Shown here: one piece after another, positions 32,912 to 36,704 of the stretch
Position numbering within the stretch: position 1 is the stretch's first letter
How the letters are laid out: the number at the start of each line of letters is the position of its first letter
Assembly (NCBI GenBank): GCA_016789365.1
Contig: JAEURH010000029.1
Span: forward strand, 1 to 36,704
From: Anaerolineales bacterium
GTDB taxonomy: Bacteria; Chloroflexota; Anaerolineae; Anaerolineales; Villigracilaceae
Direction of reading: 5' to 3'
Length of the DNA: 36,704 bases
Notes under the pieces: generated by a model
What the model was told of the DNA's origin: nothing
Database searches by the model: none
What the model saw: only the letters and a program-made list of their open reading frames with translations
Translations under genes and position numbers: made by a program

Positions 32912-34295
32912 TTTTCATGGCGCGGCACATACGGTAACGGGAAGCCAGCATTTGATTGAAGTGAATGGCTCGCGTTTGCTATTGGATTGTGGCATGTATC
33001 AGGGGAAGCGTTCTGAAAGTTATGAACGTAATTTGAATTTTCGATATAACCCGCGCGATGTAGATGCTGTGATTCTTTCTCATGCACATATTGACCATTC
33101 AGGCAATTTACCCAATTTAGTAAAGCAAGGTTTTGAAGGAAATATTTTTGCAACACATGCCACTGTTGATTTAGCAAGTTTGATGATTGCTGATTCAGCG
33201 CACATTCAAGAATCGGATGCCGAGTTTGTTAATAAAAAACGTGCTGAACGTGGCGAAGAACCAATTGAACCTTTATATACGAAAGCAGATGCAGAGGATG
33301 CTATCGCTTCTTTTCAAGGTGTGAGTTTTGATTCTGAATTTCAGCCAATTCCTGGCGTGACGGCTCGTCTTTTTGTGGCAGGTCATATTTTAGGTGCGGC
33401 GGGTGTTTCACTTCAAATTGAAGAAAATGGAAAAAAGACTCACTTAATTTTTTCGGGCGATATTGGTAGATATAACATCCCATTATTGAAAGACCCTGTT
33501 TTACCTGAACAAGCCGATTATTTAATTATGGAATCAACATACGGAGATAAAAAGCATGATAACCCTGAAATTGCTTTTCTCGAATTTCGAGATGTTGTTA
33601 AGAAAACAATCAATCGTGGCGGCAAAGTAATTGTGCCTGCTTTTGCTGTCGGGCGCACTCAAGAATTAGTCTATGATTTGAATCGCATGATGAGCAATGG
33701 TGATGTAAAGCGTGTGCCTGTGTATGTAGATAGTCCGTTAGCAGTGAATGCCACAGATGTATTCAAACGTCACCCAGAATGTTTTGATGAAGAGACACGC
33801 AAATTTGTGGAAGAAGCACGTCACCCTGCATTAGATTTCAAAATGTTAACTTACATTCGTTCTGTAGATGAATCCAAAGCCTTGAATGAACGCACTGACC
33901 CAATGGTGATTATCTCTGCTTCGGGCATGGCTGAAAATGGGCGCATTTTGCATCATATTAAGAATAATATTGAAAACCCACAAAATACAATTTGTATTGT
34001 GTCATGGCAAGCACCCGATACGTTAGGTCGCCGCCTTGCAGACCGAGAACCTGAAGTCCGCATTTATGGCGAAACCTATAAACGCAAATGTGAAATTGCT
34101 ACGATTGGTGGTTTGTCTGGTCATGCGGGTCAAGATTTGTTAGTGCAATATGCAACCAAAATGAAAAAATCACTTAAACAAGTTTTTCTTGTTCACGGCG
34201 AAGAAAAACAAGCCCGAACTTTGAAAGATTTATTGAAACAACAGAAATTGGATAAAGTGCATTATCCCGCGTTGCATGAAACCGTGAATTTGTAA
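32901..34295 (+). CDS. Metallo-beta-lactamase/beta-CASP RNA nuclease
   Basis: A 464-residue protein of the CPSF73-like group. The zinc site HAHIDH (61-66) and 'FSGDIGR' are present; 'ESTYGDKKHD' is motif-rich, the beta-CASP domain spans about 200-380 ('PVYVDSPLAVNATDVF', 'SASGMAENGRILHHI', 'IVSWQAPDTLGRRL'), and the C-terminal zinc-dependent specificity part contains 'IGGLSGHAGQDLL' and 'VFLVHGEEKQ'. Enzymes of this group cut RNA, either endo- or 5'-exonucleolytically. AGGAG lies before the ATG inside the rnd end (11-nt overlap). Likely co-transcribed with rnd. Confidence 0.92.
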   Translation: MRISFHGAAHTVTGSQHLIEVNGSRLLLDCGMYQGKRSESYERNLNFRYNPRDVDAVILSHAHIDHSGNLPNLVKQGFEGNIFATHATVDLASLMIADSAHIQESDAEFVNKKRAERGEEPIEPLYTKADAEDAIASFQGVSFDSEFQPIPGVTARLFVAGHILGAAGVSLQIEENGKKTHLIFSGDIGRYNIPLLKDPVLPEQADYLIMESTYGDKKHDNPEIAFLEFRDVVKKTINRGGKVIVPAFAVGRTQELVYDLNRMMSNGDVKRVPVYVDSPLAVNATDVFKRHPECFDEETRKFVEEARHPALDFKMLTYIRSVDESKALNERTDPMVIISASGMAENGRILHHIKNNIENPQNTICIVSWQAPDTLGRRLADREPEVRIYGETYKRKCEIATIGGLSGHAGQDLLVQYATKMKKSLKQVFLVHGEEKQARTLKDLLKQQKLDKVHYPALHETVNL

Positions 34296-34298
34296 ATT

Positions 34299-34304
34299 TA
34301 TAAA
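34299..34304 (+). promoter_or_regulatory. -10 box (TATAAA) for HypA-like gene
   Basis: TATAAA, 8 nt before ATG 34313 and just after the upstream stop codon. It fits the leaderless pattern seen elsewhere in the window. Confidence 0.45.
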
Positions 34305-34312
34305 CATAACCA

Positions 34313-34624
34313 ATGCAAATTCATCCGCGTCTTGTTGTAATCTATCAGCAAGTGATACAAAAGCCTGTAAAAAATATCTCAATTGCGCTAGGTGAACTTG
34401 CACCATTAGATGAATCAAACCTTCGCGCACAATGGGATGAACTTGTAAAAAATACTGCACTTGAAAATATTTCATTAAACATTCGTATCATTCCTGCCGA
34501 GCAACAGTGTATGGTTTGTTTTCTTAAATATCACCCTAAAGAAAAAGAGACTGCCTGTCCGCAATGTGAAAGTGTTGGAGCAAAAATAATCTCTGGTGAG
34601 GAATTTTATCTTGATGAAAAATAA
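34313..34624 (+). CDS. HypA/HybF-like zinc-ribbon protein lacking the Ni site
   Basis: A 103-residue protein with the layout of HypA nickel chaperones: 'KNISIALGELAPLDESNLRAQWDELVKNTALENISLNIRIIP', then a zinc ribbon (CMVC, CPQC) and 'KIISGEEFYLDE' at the end. HypA normally starts with MHE, whose His and N-terminus bind nickel; this protein starts MQIHPRL, and an in-frame stop just upstream excludes a longer form. No hydrogenase or urease genes lie nearby. It could be a nickel-independent relative, or use His4 for metal binding. The 3' end overlaps the next gene by 11 nt. Confidence 0.68.
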   Translation: MQIHPRLVVIYQQVIQKPVKNISIALGELAPLDESNLRAQWDELVKNTALENISLNIRIIPAEQQCMVCFLKYHPKEKETACPQCESVGAKIISGEEFYLDEK

Positions 34625-35597
34625 AATCTTTTGGATTTTTTTAACCTGCATTCTTTGTGCTTGCAACTTGCCCGCCTCGACTCCTACCCCAGACCTGCTT
34701 GCTACACTTTCGGCATCCACTCCACTACCAGCGGATTCAAATCCACTGCCGACGATTCCTGTTTCAGCAAACGGCGAACCAATTGGGAAAATTGCTTACA
34801 CTTGTCAAATTTTCAAAGCACAAGCTAGCAATCAAATTTGCATCATCAATGCGGATGGAACAGGTTTCCGTAGATTAACGGTTGATAATATAAAACAACA
34901 TTACTATCCATCTGTTGCACCGGATGGATTAAGTGTGGTCTATGCCGCGTTTCATGAGCCGAATATTTATGAAATTTATGAAGTGAATATTGCTAGTGGA
35001 GTCATTACTCAAATAACAGATAGACTCGGCAACTTAAACAGCCCAGAAATTTCACCTGATGGAAGCACAATAGTTTTAAAACTTTCAACACCTAGTGCAA
35101 ATCAATTATGGTTAATGAATAGAGATGGAACAAACCCGCGACAGATTCCAAATGTAACTGGATGGGATCCAACTTGGTCGCCAGATGGCGCATACATTTT
35201 ATTTGCATCAGATATGCAAGGTGCTGTGCAGTTGTTCAGAGTCAAACCTGACGGAAGCGAACTGCTGAAAATCAGCAACCTGCCTGCCATCAGAGGAAGA
35301 AGCGATTGGTCGCCTGATGGAAGTTTCATCGTCACATATTCTGGTCAACCATGGAATCGCGATGTCTATATCATGAATGCGGATGGCTCGAATACAAGAA
35401 TGTTGAGTCCAACGGGTGGCAATTCACAAGGACCATCTATCTCGCCAGATGGGGCTTGGGTAGCCTTTACTTCCTATTTTGACCAATACCGTGTAGACAA
35501 TGGATGTGAAATCTATATAATGAGAGTAGATGGTAGTGATGTGCGCCGTTTAACGAATAATGATTATTGTGATTATCAACCCCGTTGGGGTCCGTAA
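34614..35597 (+). CDS. Lipoprotein with PD40/TolB-like beta-propeller
   Basis: A 327-residue lipoprotein with a signal ending in a lipobox (LCAC) at about residue 15-18, a Thr/Pro/Ser linker (about 19-50) and then a six-bladed-type propeller of repeats such as 'INADGTGFRRLT', 'WSPDGAYILFAS', 'WSPDGSFIVTY' and 'ISPDGAWVAF'. Such proteins bind other proteins or glycans at the envelope. ATG 34614 was chosen because the signal peptide begins MKNKIFW; a GTG at 34596 would add six residues. The start overlaps the HypA-like stop. It resembles the propeller of the lipoprotein at 15815, but lacks the LolA-like part. Confidence 0.88.
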   Translation: MKNKIFWIFLTCILCACNLPASTPTPDLLATLSASTPLPADSNPLPTIPVSANGEPIGKIAYTCQIFKAQASNQICIINADGTGFRRLTVDNIKQHYYPSVAPDGLSVVYAAFHEPNIYEIYEVNIASGVITQITDRLGNLNSPEISPDGSTIVLKLSTPSANQLWLMNRDGTNPRQIPNVTGWDPTWSPDGAYILFASDMQGAVQLFRVKPDGSELLKISNLPAIRGRSDWSPDGSFIVTYSGQPWNRDVYIMNADGSNTRMLSPTGGNSQGPSISPDGAWVAFTSYFDQYRVDNGCEIYIMRVDGSDVRRLTNNDYCDYQPRWGP

Positions 35598-35602
35598 CAT
35601 TA

Positions 35603-35697
35603 TGTCATTGCGAGGGCGTTCTTGTTTTTTTGCCCGAAGCAATCTCCTACACAATTGGGGATTGCTTCGTCGGGAAGAACACCCTCCTCGCAATGAC
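35603..35697. repeat. TCATTGCGAG palindrome, family C copy 2 (long)
   Basis: GTCATTGCGAG (35604-35614) and CTCGCAATGAC (35687-35697) are perfect inverted ends. Inside, GAAGCAATC and GATTGCTTC, and GGGCGTTCTT and AAGAACACCC, also pair, so nearly the whole 95 nt can fold into one long hairpin. It lies between the propeller lipoprotein and the SDR gene. Confidence 0.9.
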
Positions 35698-35710
35698 GGA
35701 GGAGATTATT

Positions 35711-36529
35711 ATGGAAGTTAAAGGAAAAGTTGTCATTGTCACTGGTGCTTCATCTGGAATTGGTGAAGCGACTGCACGCGAGTTTGGAAAAGAAGGTGCA
35801 AAGGTTGTTCTCGCCGCACGGCGTGTTGATAAATTGCAAACGCTTGCAGAAGAAATAAACAAGATGGGAACTGAAGCATTGGTTGTGCAAGCGGATTTAT
35901 CAAAGTTGGAAGATATTCAAAAATTAGTTTCAGAAACACTTACAAAATTTAATCGCATTGATATTTTGGTGAACAATGCTGGCTTTGGGCGTTTAGATTG
36001 GCTTGAAAATTTAGACCCAGTTAAAGATATTCAAGCGCAAATTGACGTAAATGTGATGGGAGTCATTCAAACCACAAGACAAGTTTTACCTGTGATGATG
36101 AAACAAAGAAGCGGAAGCATTATCAACATGTGTTCGATGGCTGGTTTGGTTGCGACTCCCACTTACACAATTTATGCCGCATCTAAACATGCCGTGCATG
36201 GATTTTCAGAAGCCTTACGTCGTGAAGTGAAACCGTGGGGTATTGATGTTTCGCTTGTATATCCGGGCGGAGTTGTTACCGAGTTTGCATCTCATGCAGG
36301 TATCAAAAGAAAAACAAATGCCACTACGCCAAAGTTTATGTTGTTAACTGCTGAACAAGTGGCTCAAGCCGTTGTGAAATTAGTTCGACATCCGAAACGG
36401 ATGTGGATACTTCCGTGGATGTGGAGTTTCACGGTATTTATGAATCGCTTTTTGCCCGGGCTGGTGGATAATACGACTATTAATCGTTTTACAATTCCTG
36501 AACGGGAAGATGAGTTGAAAGCGAAATAA
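35711..36529 (+). CDS. Short-chain dehydrogenase/reductase (classical SDR)
   Basis: A 272-residue NAD(P)-dependent oxidoreductase. It shows TGASSGIG (11-18) for cofactor binding, 'LAARR' (Arg after strand 2, favouring NADP), NNAG, and the catalytic Ser, Tyr and Lys (SIINMCSMAGL, YAASK). The last 60 residues are more hydrophobic (MWILPWMWSFTVFM), which hints at membrane association. Substrate unknown. The start was set at ATG 35711 because GGAGGAG stands 8 nt upstream, just outside the palindrome end; the frame is open 42 codons further up but only through the repeat. Confidence 0.9.
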   Translation: MEVKGKVVIVTGASSGIGEATAREFGKEGAKVVLAARRVDKLQTLAEEINKMGTEALVVQADLSKLEDIQKLVSETLTKFNRIDILVNNAGFGRLDWLENLDPVKDIQAQIDVNVMGVIQTTRQVLPVMMKQRSGSIINMCSMAGLVATPTYTIYAASKHAVHGFSEALRREVKPWGIDVSLVYPGGVVTEFASHAGIKRKTNATTPKFMLLTAEQVAQAVVKLVRHPKRMWILPWMWSFTVFMNRFLPGLVDNTTINRFTIPEREDELKAK

Positions 36530-36533
36530 TTTA

Positions 36534-36620
36534 TGTCATTGCGAGGAGTGACGAAGCAATCTTATGATTAAGTTGGAGATTGCTTCGCCTCAAAGAGCAA
36601 GTACGAGGCTCGCAATGACA
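36534..36620. repeat. TCATTGCGAG palindrome, family C copy 3
   Basis: TGTCATTGCGAG (36534-36545) and CTCGCAATGACA (36609-36620) are perfect 12-bp inverted ends. Inside, GAAGCAATC and GATTGCTTC pair. It separates the SDR from a convergent gene whose stop is 2 nt away. Confidence 0.9.
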
Positions 36621-36622
36621 TG

Positions 36623-36704
36623 TTAACTCTTTTTCAAATCCTTCAAATTTAATTGATAACTCACACGCCCATTAAACTCATTTAATTCATACGTAAACAA
36701 TATA
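36623..36704 (-). CDS. C-terminal end of a probable RecJ exonuclease (partial)
   Basis: On the minus strand the frame is open from the window edge to TAA at 36625-36623 and encodes 26 residues: ILFTYELNEFNGRVSYQLNL, then KDLKKS. The pattern F-x-Y/L-NE-F/W-NG-R-x-S-x-QL-x-L-x-D is typical of the last strand pair of the OB-like domain at the end of RecJ single-strand DNA exonucleases. The fragment is short, so the call rests on this block alone. It is convergent with the SDR gene across a palindromic repeat. Confidence 0.5.
   Translation of the reverse strand, partial: ILFTYELNEFNGRVSYQLNLKDLKKS

Noticed and set aside
35603-36620. CRISPR array from the repeated TCATTGCGAG units
   Set aside because: The units are inverted, far apart and separated by a gene. 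There are no regular direct repeats with spacers and no cas genes.

Overview
The window is AT-rich bacterial chromosome. The gene content suggests a Chloroflexota bacterium, probably of class Anaerolineae. The signs are a secreted NBR1-Ig-like protein with Thr/Pro-rich linkers, a zinc-ribbon plus LysM membrane protein, PD40-propeller lipoproteins, a DUF2723 glycosyltransferase, DUF2203 and an NfeD/SPFH pair. This is inferred from gene families only, since no rRNA, tRNA or taxonomic marker gene is present. There is no phage, insertion sequence or CRISPR array.

Layout. 1-5.2 kb is a heavy-metal (probably copper) block: a partial DUF2085 membrane protein, the P-type ATPase CopA, a small GDCCVxC-type protein read through an in-frame TGA, a small exported His/Cys protein, a TauE/SafE-cupredoxin fusion and a CopZ-like chaperone, closed by a strong terminator. 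5.2-13.4 kb is housekeeping: DUF2203, a minimal Ser/Thr kinase, RarD, an SDR epimerase, type II NADH dehydrogenase, DUF3592, DUF2723 and Tgt. 13.5-26 kb is rich in envelope genes: NBR1-Ig protein, propeller lipoprotein, RlmI-like methyltransferase with two small genes, LysM protein, CNNM/CorC protein, SelD, an SPFH protein, a PyrK-like flavoprotein and an LGFP-like secreted protein. 26-36.7 kb holds wecB-wecC, nfeD-SPFH, a GNAT acetyltransferase with acyltransferase 3, RNase D with a beta-CASP nuclease, a HypA-like protein, another propeller lipoprotein, an SDR and the 3' end of a probable recJ.

The strongest finding is two selenoproteins missed by standard ORF calling. The selD gene starts about 100 nt upstream of the open frame and carries an in-frame TGA in a CAG-U-ASK motif (23150-23152). 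A GDCCVxC-type gene directly behind copA has an in-frame TGA (3132-3134) at a position I recall as Cys in relatives. Both TGAs are followed, within the distance expected of bacterial SECIS elements, by a small stem-loop.

Two further layers stand out. At least four families of palindromic intergenic repeats are scattered through the window. Some lie inside or at the ends of genes, and one family brackets selD. Many start codons also sit only 6-8 nt downstream of a TATAAT-like box with no Shine-Dalgarno sequence, which predicts widespread leaderless transcription.
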